The position numbers and the translations under genes were made by a program. DNA of 48,692 nt from Campylobacter jejuni (GTDB lineage Bacteria > Campylobacterota > Campylobacteria > Campylobacterales > Campylobacteraceae): NCBI GenBank assembly GCA_014305285.1, contig JACRSG010000012.1, forward strand, positions 1-48,692, written 5' to 3'. The notes under the pieces are model-generated. The model was not told the DNA's origin and searched no databases. It saw only the letters and a list, made by a program, of their open reading frames with translations. The stretch's first letter is position 1; every line of letters starts with the position of its first letter. Of the stretch, positions 23,114-30,891 are shown piece after piece.

Positions 23114-24636
23114 AAAAATCCTTTTTTAATCTTTCTTTTGCTAAGTATTCTATTGATTGCTTTATAATCTGCATTTGCTGCACTACAAGCGATTCTAAAA
23201 GCCATCTCACTTGCATCAAGCAAGTCATCATGTGCTGCTTTTGGATAGGTTAGCATTTCTTCGATAAGTAAATTTGAGTTATTGTCTATTAAAATCGTGC
23301 CGTCGTTAATGTAAGGTGCTAAGCTATCGATGCGAAGTTCTTTTGCGACTTTATTTTTAAGCTCACAAATACTTAGAATAATTCCCAGTTTTAAAGCCTC
23401 TTCTTTGAGCTTATCTTTGAAAAACTCTTGAAAGGCTATTGTTTCAATGGCTATTTTTACTATTTTTCCTAAGCTTAAGTATTTGATATAAAGCTTTAAT
23501 ATCACATCTATCATCTTGCTAGGAGATATTTTATAGCCACTTGCTTTTAAATGAAATTTATTTTTATCTACTTTTTTAAGCTCAGCAATGGCAAAATAAT
23601 CGCCTTTTGCCTTACCAAGTGCAGGGTCAATCCCTAAAACCACGAGGTCAAAATCTTGTTCTTTTTCTATGATTTTATACTCGCTAAAAATAGCATTTTC
23701 AGTACTTAATGCTTTGTTTTGATATTCGCTAAAAAAACTTTGAGTATCAGCAAAATATTCTTTTAAAATTTCTATTTTGTTTAAATTTTCATCATCTAAT
23801 TTAAAACCCTTTAAATCGCTTTTTAAAATATTGTTTTTATCGATTAAATCAAGTTTGTCAGGAAAGCTTAGCACAAGCGGAAAATCATAAATTAAAAAGC
23901 GTTTATCATCATTTAAACGATTTAAAAGACTATCTTGATGTAAAATAGTTCCAACGACTAAGTATAAATAATTTTCTTGTGTTCTTGCGACTAACTTTAA
24001 AATGGCTTTATTAAACCATTTATAAAGTTTATCCCTTTGCGTTTTACTTTCTACATTTTCATCATTTTCTATATCATCACAGATAATTAAATCAGGTCTT
24101 TTGCCAAGATAATTCGTTCCTCTTATCTTTTTACCACTACCAAAAGCTTTAATTTTTTTATGTATTTTAAAACTTGTAAAAACTATGGCTTCACTAGTCC
24201 ATTCATCGCCTAGTTTTATTTCAAAATCATTAATTAATTTAGCATTTTCTTCAAGCTCTGTTTTTAAACTTGCTATACTTTCACTTGCAATGTCTAAAGT
24301 AGAAGATATAATTAAAGCATATTGCTTTTTATTACTTAAAAGCGAGTAAAGAGTAAAAAGTCTTACTAAAAGCGTTGTTTTAGCACTTCCACGATAAGCT
24401 TTAAAACAAAGATGATTGTTTTTCTTTTCTAATTCATCAATATTATCATAGATAAAATTTCTAAAATTAGAGCTTTCTTTTTTGATAAAATTGATATGAT
24501 GAGGAAAATATTCAAAAATAAAAGCCTTAAAGCCTTGTTTTAAAATCCTATCTCTTCTTAAATTTTTATCTTCTTTATGATTAAATTTTAAAGCCTTTAG
24601 CCTTGATTTAATTTCATTTATTTCTAACTTATCCAT
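23110..24636 (-). CDS. Terminase large subunit (Mu gp28)
   Basis: 508 residues. Walker A-type YRGSAKTTLLV (81-91, deviant P-loop as in terminases), Walker B PDLIICDDIEN (181-191), motif III-like VVGTILHQDS, then a nuclease domain starting VVLGIDPALGKAKGDYFAI (Asp337) with later acidic residues in IAIETIAFQEFF and HDDLLDASEMA. It packages DNA by headful from the integrated copy. The gene starts at 24636; an 89-bp gap separates it from the membrane-protein gene. Confidence 0.93.
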   Translation of the reverse strand: MDKLEINEIKSRLKALKFNHKEDKNLRRDRILKQGFKAFIFEYFPHHINFIKKESSNFRNFIYDNIDELEKKNNHLCFKAYRGSAKTTLLVRLFTLYSLLSNKKQYALIISSTLDIASESIASLKTELEENAKLINDFEIKLGDEWTSEAIVFTSFKIHKKIKAFGSGKKIRGTNYLGKRPDLIICDDIENDENVESKTQRDKLYKWFNKAILKLVARTQENYLYLVVGTILHQDSLLNRLNDDKRFLIYDFPLVLSFPDKLDLIDKNNILKSDLKGFKLDDENLNKIEILKEYFADTQSFFSEYQNKALSTENAIFSEYKIIEKEQDFDLVVLGIDPALGKAKGDYFAIAELKKVDKNKFHLKASGYKISPSKMIDVILKLYIKYLSLGKIVKIAIETIAFQEFFKDKLKEEALKLGIILSICELKNKVAKELRIDSLAPYINDGTILIDNNSNLLIEEMLTYPKAAHDDLLDASEMAFRIACSAANADYKAINRILSKRKIKKGFL

Positions 24637-24725
24637 TTTTGCTTTCTTTTTATTTTCAAATATAGTTTTAAAAAGCTTTAAATTGCGTTTAAAACCTTTT
24701 AAAATACAAGGGTCAATATAAAGCC

Positions 24726-25040
24726 TTACAATTTATCTAATTTTTTATTTATAAGCTTTTCTACAAATTGCTCAATTTTAAGCAATGCATCTGTCCCCAT
24801 ATAAGCTGCAAAACCACCCACTGCAACGCTAAGCTTTATGCCAAAATTAAGATAATTTACAATTTCAAAAACTAGATATGCTACAAACATAGAACCTAGC
24901 ACACCTTTTAAAAAGAGTGTAAATTTGCCTTTTAAATTAAGAGCTTTGCTTAATTTATTTTTTGTTACAATTCCTACAAGTCCAGCCATAAAGCTTGCTA
25001 TCATTAAAACCATATATACAAATATATCTTCTAATTTCAT
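24726..25040 (-). CDS. Holin-like membrane protein
   Basis: 104 residues with three predicted membrane segments (residues ~7-25, ~45-65, ~70-86) and a charged C-terminal helix (EQFVEKLINKKLDKL). Its size, topology and position within a lysis cluster (spanins and endolysin just upstream) suggest a class I holin. No specific family claimed. Confidence 0.65.
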   Translation of the reverse strand: MKLEDIFVYMVLMIASFMAGLVGIVTKNKLSKALNLKGKFTLFLKGVLGSMFVAYLVFEIVNYLNFGIKLSVAVGGFAAYMGTDALLKIEQFVEKLINKKLDKL

Positions 25041-25042
25041 TG

Positions 25043-25165
25043 CTAGTTCCTTTTAAAAATTTCAAATAAATATAATAAAGCTAATGCAAAAGTTGAAAAC
25101 AAAAGAGCTATAAGAAGATCTTTTGCAATGCTTTTTTGATTTATCATTTTATTATTTTCTTTCAT
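25043..25165 (-). CDS. 40-residue single-span membrane peptide in the lysis cluster
   Basis: ATG at 25165 after AGGAGAGAAAG; stop TAG at 25043-25045, just before the holin-like gene. It reads MKENNKMINQKSIAKDLLIA then a hydrophobic helix ending LYLFEIFKRN. It overlaps the end of the lipoprotein gene in another frame. Possibly an accessory holin or antiholin. Confidence 0.55.
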   Translation of the reverse strand: MKENNKMINQKSIAKDLLIALLFSTFALALLYLFEIFKRN

Positions 25166-25400
25166 CTTTCTCTCCTGTGCAAAGCTTGGCTATATTCTCA
25201 ACCTCTAAATAATATTTAGAGATTTCTTTAGCACTTTCTAAGTCTTTTTTGTCTAAAGGCTTTAAAGGAAGTTTTAAAGGGCATTTAATAGGAACTTTAA
25301 CTTCTTTGATTTCAGTTTTAATCAAAATATCTTTAGAAGCACAAGCGCTTAAAAAAACAAAAGGTATAATTAATAGGAAAATTCTCATTTTATCATTCAC
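25152..25400 (-). CDS. Small lipoprotein, probable outer-membrane spanin (Rz1-like)
   Basis: 82 residues. A signal peptide (MRIFLLIIPFVF) ends in the lipobox LSAC with the acylated Cys at residue 20, followed by a Lys/Pro-rich mature part (KVPIKCPLKLPLKP). Overlaps the coiled-coil membrane protein gene upstream by four bases. By arrangement this is the o-spanin partner in a two-gene spanin unit. Confidence 0.7.
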   Translation of the reverse strand: MNDKMRIFLLIIPFVFLSACASKDILIKTEIKEVKVPIKCPLKLPLKPLDKKDLESAKEISKYYLEVENIAKLCTGEKDERK

Positions 25401-25738
25401 TTTTTTGCTCCTAAAATATTAAATAATTCTTTATAAGCTTTAAGTTCACTCTGACAGCTTTTATCTTTAATAAAAACCTTATCCACTTTTAAAACTTCTT
25501 TTAAAGTCTCTTTGGGCTTTAAATCAAGTTTTAATTTATCAATAGCTTTATTTTGCTGGGCTAATTTATCTTTAAAAACATTGATTTGATTGCTAAAATG
25601 CAAAGCTTTAAGTTTTAGATTTTCATTTTCTAAAGCTAAAGCATTGTTTTTTAAATACAAAAAACCACAAAGAGCAATTAGAACAAAAAAAGCTATTTTT
25701 GAAGGACTTAAAAATCTTGATAAAATAAAACTAAGCAT
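25397..25738 (-). CDS. Membrane-anchored coiled-coil protein, probable inner-membrane spanin (Rz-like)
   Basis: 113 residues: N-terminal membrane anchor (KIAFFVLIALCGFLYLK, ~residues 14-30) then a long periplasmic coiled coil (ALENENLKLKALHFSNQINV...) with a Cys near the end. This is the i-spanin layout. ATG at 25738 follows AAAAAGGAAAATAT. Spans the periplasm with the lipoprotein partner to disrupt the outer membrane. Confidence 0.7.
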   Translation of the reverse strand: MLSFILSRFLSPSKIAFFVLIALCGFLYLKNNALALENENLKLKALHFSNQINVFKDKLAQQNKAIDKLKLDLKPKETLKEVLKVDKVFIKDKSCQSELKAYKELFNILGAKK

Positions 25739-25765
25739 ATATTTTCCTTTTTATTTTAAAGCTCT

Positions 25766-25851
25766 TACCCACTTTAGTGGGACGGGGCTTTAGGGGTTTT
25801 AAAAGGACAAAGCCCTTCATCGCAAAGCGGAATTACTTCTGCTGCGAAGTC
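25766..25851. repeat. Interspersed hairpin element E4
   Basis: CCCACT-TT-AGTGGG (25768-25781) followed by ACGGGGCTTT; GGGCTTT (25785-25791) pairs with AAAGCCC (25809-25815); then CGCA/TGCG enclosing AGCGGAA-TTAC-TTCTGCT (25826-25843) and GCGAAGT. TAAGCATA occurs on both sides (about 25733 and 25853), as if the former overlap of the endolysin stop and spanin start (TATGCTTA) had been duplicated. Confidence 0.75.
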
Positions 25852-26241
25852 TTAAGCATAAGTCCATCTTGCTTTTTTACCTCTAGTATCCAAATGCACA
25901 AACCCAGCATAAGGATCATTAAAATTATGCTTTATAGCAATCCCTAAACCTCTTTCGCCATAGGTGTTTAAAACATATTGATGAACTTCTTCTGTTTTAA
26001 CTCCTTTAACCACAAAGTCCGCTGCACTTCCTATAGTGTGTTGGCTTTTAGGGGCTCCACCAACCTCTGCATTATGCTCTTTGCAGCGATATCCACTATT
26101 TATAATAATAGGAGCATTGTAATGTTCTCTGATTTCACAAAGAAGGTCTATAAGCTCATCACTTGGTACATTTTGAGGCAATTCACATTTGCCGCATTTA
26201 CATTTAAATTCGCTTTCTTTAAAATAAGGGTTATTTTTCAT
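25852..26241 (-). CDS. M15-family D-Ala-D-Ala carboxypeptidase-like endolysin
   Basis: 129 residues. Peptidase M15_3 signature: IIINSGYRCKEHNAEVGGAPKSQH, then IGSAADFVVKG and FVHLDTRG. The zinc ligands would be His in SQH, Asp in AADF and His in FVHLD. An N-terminal CxCxxC cluster (FKCKCGKC) is typical of phage versions. Cleaves peptidoglycan stem peptides during lysis. No signal peptide, so it depends on the holin. Confidence 0.88.
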   Translation of the reverse strand: MKNNPYFKESEFKCKCGKCELPQNVPSDELIDLLCEIREHYNAPIIINSGYRCKEHNAEVGGAPKSQHTIGSAADFVVKGVKTEEVHQYVLNTYGERGLGIAIKHNFNDPYAGFVHLDTRGKKARWTYA

Positions 26242-26596
26242 TTTCTTCTTCTCCTTCTGGTTTTGAAAAAATTTCTATATTAAATTTAAGCCTATAAGCA
26301 AATAAAGAACTGCTTATAAAACCACTTTCGATACTGTTTAAAAGCTTTTTGCTTGTATCAAATTCAAAAAGTTTTAGTCTTAATTCATCTATTTTTTTAA
26401 TCAAAGAATCTTTATCTTTATTAAAAGTATGAGAACTAAAAATCAATGAAAAATTCACACTATCTTTATGATGATTAATACTTGTTAGGCTTTCAAGCAT
26501 TAGATAAAGTCCGCCTTGTTTGACATCTTCGTAATTTGCTATGCCTATCGCATTAAAATGCTTTAATAAATCTTTGCTAACACTATCTAAAGTCAA
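26231..26596 (-). CDS. Mu gp37-position neck/tail protein (DUF1834-like)
   Basis: 121 residues, TTG start at 26596 (TTGACTTTAG). Mixed alpha/beta, no clear motif. In Mu the order T, gp36 (DUF1320), gp37 (DUF1834) holds after the capsid gene; this gene is the second after the capsid-proximal small one, and LYLMLESLTSINHHKDSVNF with a C-terminal beta-rich part suits a gp37/tail-terminator protein. Overlaps the endolysin start. Confidence 0.5.
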   Translation of the reverse strand: MTLDSVSKDLLKHFNAIGIANYEDVKQGGLYLMLESLTSINHHKDSVNFSLIFSSHTFNKDKDSLIKKIDELRLKLFEFDTSKKLLNSIESGFISSSLFAYRLKFNIEIFSKPEGEEENEK

Positions 26597-26608
26597 AACC
26601 TGTCCTTT

Positions 26609-26724
26609 TTAACTTCGCAGATGAAATGAATTCATCCTTGCGATAAGGAGCTGCGCTCCCTTAACCCACCTAAGGCCTACCCAGCCCAACCTTTTTACTC
26701 CTTAAAGTCTTGCCTTAAAAAGCT
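26609..26724. repeat. Interspersed hairpin element E2 with 14-bp flanking duplication
   Basis: TTCGCA...TTGCGA encloses GATGAA-ATGAA-TTCATC; then GGAGC-TGC-GCTCC, CTTAACCCACCT and AAGGCC. AAAACCTGTCCTTT is present on both sides (26595-26608 and 26725-26738). On the gene strand the duplicated bases carry the stop of the upstream gene and the ribosome site plus start of the downstream gene, so each keeps its own copy. Confidence 0.8.
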
Positions 26725-27076
26725 AAAACCTGTCCTTTCTTTGCATAATTTTAAGTCTTAAAGAGCTTAAATTTCCTTCTTTATCGATCAAAGGTGCATT
26801 TTCAATTCGTTTTAAAGCATTATCTAGAAGGATTTTATCTTCATCATCTAAGACGATTTTAAGATAAATTTTTATGCGAATGTATGCAAAATCCTCCCAA
26901 ATAAAATCAGCAATATCTTTATTTTTGCAAATATCATCTGCATCTTTTGCTGCTTTAGCTACTACTTCTCTTGTAATTTCATCGATATTTGCTAAGTTTT
27001 GTTGCGCTCTTTTCATCAGTGCCAACTCTTTTAAAGTAAGAGCTAGCATTTTAGGAGGAGAAAGCAAGGCTATCAT
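26723..27076 (-). CDS. Head-tail connector-like protein (Mu gp36 position, DUF1320-like)
   Basis: 117 residues, all-helical (ALTLKELALMKRAQQNLANI, DDICKNKDIADFIWEDFAYI), consistent with gp36-type connectors, and placed one small gene after the capsid gene T. It ends KDRF at the left flank of hairpin element E2. Assignment mainly by position. Confidence 0.5.
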   Translation of the reverse strand: MIALLSPPKMLALTLKELALMKRAQQNLANIDEITREVVAKAAKDADDICKNKDIADFIWEDFAYIRIKIYLKIVLDDEDKILLDNALKRIENAPLIDKEGNLSSLRLKIMQRKDRF

Positions 27077-27259
27077 TTATCTTGTTTTCCTTTTTTTTGT
27101 TTCTTTGTTTTTTAAAGACTCATTTATTATAGTTTCTTCATTTTCTTCTAAAGTCTTTTGTTTTTCCTTTAAAAACAAAGCTTTTTGATCGTCATTTTCT
27201 TTTGGTTTTAGAATTTCATTTTGATTTCTAAGCTTATTAGCTGAAACTATATTGTCCAT
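27077..27259 (-). CDS. Hypothetical charged protein (60 aa)
   Basis: Lys/Glu/Asn-rich, predicted helix throughout (NEILKPKENDDQKALFLKEK); start overlaps the capsid stop and the end abuts the next gene. Mu encodes a comparable small protein (gp35) after T. No domain recognised. Confidence 0.55.
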   Translation of the reverse strand: MDNIVSANKLRNQNEILKPKENDDQKALFLKEKQKTLEENEETIINESLKNKETKKRKTR

Positions 27260-28146
27260 TATTCTGCCTTTCCGCTTGATTTATAAGCTAATTGCCACAG
27301 TCCATAACCTGCATTGTCTTCGCTATCGATTCCATATTGGAAAGTCTTACGCATAAAAGCAGCTTCATCAGTAGGATTATCTTTAGCAACAAACTCAGCT
27401 CCTTTATTGATTTGCAAAATTAAAGGTTTGATTGGCTTAGTATTGTCAATTAAATACCAAGCGTCTTGATCGCTTAAATTTGGACTTGTAAATACTTCTA
27501 CAACGCCTTTAAAAACATTGCTTGAACCATTGATTAAATCGCTATTTACAATCTCGAGTGCTTTTGCTTCCAAGCTTAATGGTACAACCAAAAGAGCAGG
27601 ATTGATATTTAAAGTGCGTCCGCTTTCATTAGTCAGTGCACGCATGTTTTTTCTAGCCTCCATAAGACTTGCAGCACTTAATTTTTTATCTCCAAGATTT
27701 GAAAAACTCACACCACCAATATCGTGATCATTTGCAAAAAATACTTTTCCATCAAAGCAAGTTTGATTTTGCTCTAAAAGTGTAAAAATAAGATCATTAT
27801 AATGATTTTGTACTTCGTAAGCTAACATTTCAATTTGTGGTCTTATTATTCCTAAATTATCGTAAGTTATTACATCTCGTGGTACTTCAATGGAACTTTC
27901 CCAATCTTTTTTAGTGATAGTATAACCTTGACCTTTAAGTTTACTAAATTGACGATCGCCTATCCATTCACGCATTTTTGGTAAAGATGCTAAAAATTGA
28001 TATTCTACAACCAAAGAATTTGCATTGGTTACCATTGCAAATTTTTCATAATCTTTATTTCCACCTTCAAGAGCATTGTTAAAAATGGTTGAAAATCCCT
28101 TATTCACTGCTTGCATGTAAGCAGTGCTTAATTCTGTAAAAGCCAT
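27259..28146 (-). CDS. Major capsid protein (Mu gpT-like)
   Basis: 295 residues. Characteristic gpT opening AFTELSTAYMQAVNKGFSTI, then MREWIGDRQFSKLKGQGYTI, YNDLIFTLLEQNQTCFDGK and VSFSNLGDKKLSAASLMEAR, all conserved in Mu_head_gpT proteins (HK97 fold). Overlaps the protease/scaffold gene by one base. Expected to be the most abundant virion protein. Confidence 0.93.
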   Translation of the reverse strand: MAFTELSTAYMQAVNKGFSTIFNNALEGGNKDYEKFAMVTNANSLVVEYQFLASLPKMREWIGDRQFSKLKGQGYTITKKDWESSIEVPRDVITYDNLGIIRPQIEMLAYEVQNHYNDLIFTLLEQNQTCFDGKVFFANDHDIGGVSFSNLGDKKLSAASLMEARKNMRALTNESGRTLNINPALLVVPLSLEAKALEIVNSDLINGSSNVFKGVVEVFTSPNLSDQDAWYLIDNTKPIKPLILQINKGAEFVAKDNPTDEAAFMRKTFQYGIDSEDNAGYGLWQLAYKSSGKAE

Positions 28147-28613
28147 TATTTGCCTCCTTTGATTCCAAGTTGTTTAAAAACTTTTGCCTCATAAGCATTA
28201 AGTTCTTTTCTTTTGTTTGTAAAATTAAGTTCTTTTTTACCTAAAACAATATTTGCTTCTTTTTTGCAAACATCAAGATAATCTTCTAAAACCCTGCCTT
28301 TCATATTAAGAGCTTTTTGATAGCGATTGGGTAAAATGAGTCCATTTTGCAAAAGAGAATCAAGGCGTTTTTTATTAAGCTCAATCTCTGTTTCTTCATT
28401 TTTGTTTAAAGCAGTTTCAAGTTTTGCTTTAAGTTCTGCAATTTGTGCTTTTAACTCTTCATTTTCTTGTCTTAAAGTTTCTAACTCGCTGTCTGGATTT
28501 TCACCTTCACCTACACAATCTTCTGTCTCTTGTACGGATTCTTCTACATTTTCAGCTTGTTCTTCTACTTGCTCGGCTAATTTTTGTAATTCTTCTAATT
28601 CTTCTTCGTTCAT
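28146..28613 (-). CDS. Nested scaffold protein from internal start (Mu gpZ-like)
   Basis: ATG at 28613 in the frame of the protease gene is preceded by AAAGGAATACA, a far better ribosome site than chance. It would yield a 155-residue scaffold MNEEELEELQKLAEQ... In Mu, gpZ is made the same way from within gene I. The hairpin element just upstream is placed between protease and scaffold parts. Confidence 0.6.
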   Translation of the reverse strand: MNEEELEELQKLAEQVEEQAENVEESVQETEDCVGEGENPDSELETLRQENEELKAQIAELKAKLETALNKNEETEIELNKKRLDSLLQNGLILPNRYQKALNMKGRVLEDYLDVCKKEANIVLGKKELNFTNKRKELNAYEAKVFKQLGIKGGK

Positions 28614-29183
28614 TGTATTCCTTTCTTTTTTTAATTTCGCGGATGAACTAAAGTCATCCTTGCGAGTTTCACTCCCTGCACCCACCTGAAGACCATGCTC
28701 GACCTTGCCTTTTTTAGCTTCTGTCCCACTTCGTGGGGTGCTTAACTTTGAATTTTTGGTGCTATTGATTAATGACCTAGCTTTATTTAAAGCCCTGTTT
28801 AAAAGATTGGGCTGATTTACAAGTCCCATGGCATCTAAATGAATAACATTTTTATCATCATCCACATAATATTCAGGGCTTAAATATCTAAAAGCCTTAT
28901 TTTCAACAAGTTCTTTCCCTTTGGGCGTTAACTCAAGACTTGCATAAATGCCATCTTCTCTTAACTCTAATGAATTTCTATCAAACCAGCCATAAGCTTC
29001 TCCTCCTTGATGATTAAGATTTAACGCTATATCAAGTCCATTTTTTTGTATATTATTGATTAATTTTTCCCCATCTATCTTAAATACTCTCCCATCAAGT
29101 CCTTTGGCTATTCCAATAGGAGAAATTTTTACTTTTTCATTTGTGAGTTTTGTATTAAGCTCTAATAATAAATCACGCATCAA
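28146..29183 (-). CDS. Mu gpI-like prohead protease with C-terminal scaffold
   Basis: 345 residues. N-terminal protease domain ~1-125 (IGIAKGLDGRVFKIDGEKL, LNLNHQGGEAYGWFDRNSLE, FRYLSPEYYVDDDKNVIHLD), a linker, then an acidic coiled-coil scaffold (EELQKLAEQVEEQAENV...). The linker (residues ~140-185, TPRSGTEAKKGKVEHG...) is encoded by a hairpin element (28634-28740) that stays in frame. An internal start at 28613 probably makes the scaffold alone. Confidence 0.88.
   Translation of the reverse strand: MMRDLLLELNTKLTNEKVKISPIGIAKGLDGRVFKIDGEKLINNIQKNGLDIALNLNHQGGEAYGWFDRNSLELREDGIYASLELTPKGKELVENKAFRYLSPEYYVDDDKNVIHLDAMGLVNQPNLLNRALNKARSLINSTKNSKLSTPRSGTEAKKGKVEHGLQVGAGSETRKDDFSSSAKLKKERNTMNEEELEELQKLAEQVEEQAENVEESVQETEDCVGEGENPDSELETLRQENEELKAQIAELKAKLETALNKNEETEIELNKKRLDSLLQNGLILPNRYQKALNMKGRVLEDYLDVCKKEANIVLGKKELNFTNKRKELNAYEAKVFKQLGIKGGK
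28634..28740. repeat. Interspersed hairpin element E3 inside the protease/scaffold gene
   Basis: TTCGCGGATGA-ACTAAAG-TCATCCTTGCGA, ACTCCCTGCACCCACCT, and CCCAC-TTC-GTGGG near the other end. Same word order as E2/E1 (TTCGC, variable stem, TTGCGA, CTCCCT, ACCCACCT) plus the CCCAC/GTGGG stem of E4/E6. It is read in frame as a Ser/Lys/Gly-rich linker. Confidence 0.7.
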
Positions 29184-29310
29184 AAGCCTTTATTTTTTCG
29201 CATAATCATAAGATAAAAAATGCTTTTAAACCACCTATTTAAAGTATATATAGACTGATTTTAAAAAAATAAAAAAATATAATTTCAAGCAATAATTCTA
29301 AAGGAAAAAT
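29184..29310. promoter_or_regulatory. Divergent promoter region between head and tail operons
   Basis: Rightward: TATAAT at 29278-29283, 28 bp before ATG 29311, with GGAAAAAT as ribosome site. Leftward: TATATA on the minus strand near 29245-29250 could serve the protease/capsid operon. There is no other structure apart from A/T runs. It is the only divergent gap in the late region, so the likely site of late activation. Confidence 0.55.
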
Positions 29311-29775
29311 ATGAGCAAAAAAGAACTTGCTAAAAGTCTTTTCATACAAGGAAAAAGTATCAAAGATATATGTGTTTTAACAGGTCTTAGCAGACAGGGT
29401 ATATACTGTATGAAAAAAGATGATTTTAGCAAGGGTATTGATTGGGAGAGTTTAAAATTAGCCGCTTTAAGAGATGAAAAAGATTTAGAAAATAAAGAAG
29501 CTATGTTTTTAAACGCATTGATTGGTGAGTTTGAGAGGTTTTTAGAAAGCGCTAGTAAAAATGAGCTTGATATTGATACTTTAGAAGCTTTAAATAAATA
29601 CGCTAAAACTTATTGGACTATTAAAGCTCCACAAAAAGTAGATGTTAAGGCTTTAAATTTACAAACTTGTAAAAAAACTATTGATTCTATTATTGAGTTA
29701 GCAAGCACCAATGAAGCAGTTTGTGAATGGCTTAGTGATAATAGTGATTTAATTATTTCAAAGGTTTTAAAATGA
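29311..29775 (+). CDS. Mu gp27-like protein (DUF1804), terminase small subunit candidate
   Basis: 154 residues. An N-terminal HTH (AKSLFIQGKSIKDICVLTGLSRQGIYCMKK, residues 5-35) is followed by helices with WESLKLAALRDEKDLENKEA. This is the gp27 layout; gp27 is thought to be the small terminase subunit of Mu-like phages. Overlaps the baseplate V gene by four bases. Confidence 0.75.
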   Translation: MSKKELAKSLFIQGKSIKDICVLTGLSRQGIYCMKKDDFSKGIDWESLKLAALRDEKDLENKEAMFLNALIGEFERFLESASKNELDIDTLEALNKYAKTYWTIKAPQKVDVKALNLQTCKKTIDSIIELASTNEAVCEWLSDNSDLIISKVLK

Positions 29776-30404
29776 ACGAACTTGGCATCATTTGCGATAT
29801 TAAAGAGGGTAAAGCTAAGGTTGCTATTGGAGATATGGTAACGGATTTTTTAAGTGTTTTTCAAAGTCTAGCTAATTCTTATGCAGTGAGCTTTTCTCCT
29901 TTAAGAATAGGAGAGCAAGTATTAGTCATACCTGTGCGTGGGGATTTAAATAGTGGAGTTATTTTGCGTGGGCTTTACCAAGAAAAACATAGAGCAAAAA
30001 ACACAGATGAAAATACTTTTAATATAGATTTTGAAGATGGAACGCATTTAGAATACAACTCTAAGAGTAGCACTTTAAAACTTGATGTGGTTAAAAATAT
30101 AAATATCACTTGTGTAGATAAAACCACCCATAACCAAAACAACACCTTAAATACTAAAAATCATACTACAAACGCTAATACCATAACGCTTAACGCTCCA
30201 AGTATTAATTTAAATGGTAATACTCAAATTGCAGGAGCAATTTCTACAAGTGGCGAAGGTGGGGCAAGTGGTACTTTTAGCATAAAAGGAAATTTAAATT
30301 TAATAGGCAATTTACAAGTTAGCGGAAATATAAGCGATAGCAAAGGTGATTTAACAAATCATACCCATTCTTGTACTTGTGGTGCCACAGCTTCGCCAAG
30401 ATAG
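29772..30404 (+). CDS. Baseplate assembly protein V (spike)
   Basis: 210 residues. N-terminal gpV OB-fold (KAKVAIGDMVTDFLSVFQSL, RIGEQVLVIPVRGDLNSGVI), then a beta-helix repeat region rich in NTxNHTTNANTITLNAPS and a metal-site-like end HTHSCTCGATASPR with His/Cys typical of spike tips. Forms the trimeric membrane-piercing spike under the baseplate. Confidence 0.9.
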   Translation: MNELGIICDIKEGKAKVAIGDMVTDFLSVFQSLANSYAVSFSPLRIGEQVLVIPVRGDLNSGVILRGLYQEKHRAKNTDENTFNIDFEDGTHLEYNSKSSTLKLDVVKNINITCVDKTTHNQNNTLNTKNHTTNANTITLNAPSINLNGNTQIAGAISTSGEGGASGTFSIKGNLNLIGNLQVSGNISDSKGDLTNHTHSCTCGATASPR

Positions 30405-30412
30405 GAAAAACT

Positions 30413-30604
30413 ATGAAAGAATTATTTTTGCTTTTATTTTCATTAGTCTTTTTTATGCTCTTTTGTATGGGGGCATTTTATGCTTTTTTAAACCTAAACT
30501 TTTTTATCAAAAGCATTTTTATAGGCTTTTTTATAGCTTTTATGTTTTTAGGATTTTCGCAAATGCTAGAAAACATTTTTGAATTTTACAAAGGATTAAA
30601 ATGA
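30413..30604 (+). CDS. Small membrane protein between baseplate genes V and W
   Basis: 63 residues from ATG 30413 (after ATAGGAAAAACT). Two hydrophobic segments (LFLLLFSLVFFMLFCMGAFY and IKSIFIGFFIAFMFLGFSQM). Its stop overlaps the baseplate W start. No virion role is obvious; it may act in lysis or host-membrane modification. Confidence 0.6.
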   Translation: MKELFLLLFSLVFFMLFCMGAFYAFLNLNFFIKSIFIGFFIAFMFLGFSQMLENIFEFYKGLK

Positions 30605-30891
30605 ATTACATGGTAAGCATCGAAGAAAGTATCAAAGACATTTTAATCACTCCTTTAGGCTCAAGAGTAATGAGACCTGAATATGGTTCTTTACTTTATA
30701 CACTCATAGATAGAAAAATCGATGATGATTTTAAGATAAAACTTACTAGATACACTGCAGAAGCAATTTCAAAGTGGGAAAAAAGAGTAAAGCTAAAAGG
30801 TGTGAGACTTAATGAGTGTAAAGACAATAAATTAAGCATTACCTTGCTTTTTGAAAATTATGGGGATTTAACCATGGAGCTAGGCAAATGA
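30601..30891 (+). CDS. Baseplate wedge protein W (gp25-like)
   Basis: 96 residues. The gpW/gp25 family core ESIKDILITPLGSRVMRPEYGS and LTRYTAEAISKWEKRVKL are unmistakable. Joins the baseplate wedge to the sheath. Overlaps V-proximal and J genes by four bases on both sides. Confidence 0.9.
   Translation: MNYMVSIEESIKDILITPLGSRVMRPEYGSLLYTLIDRKIDDDFKIKLTRYTAEAISKWEKRVKLKGVRLNECKDNKLSITLLFENYGDLTMELGK

Noticed and set aside
28327-28689. Plus-strand frames opposite the protease/scaffold gene
   Set aside because: Ser/Phe-rich mirror of an acidic coiled coil; not a gene.
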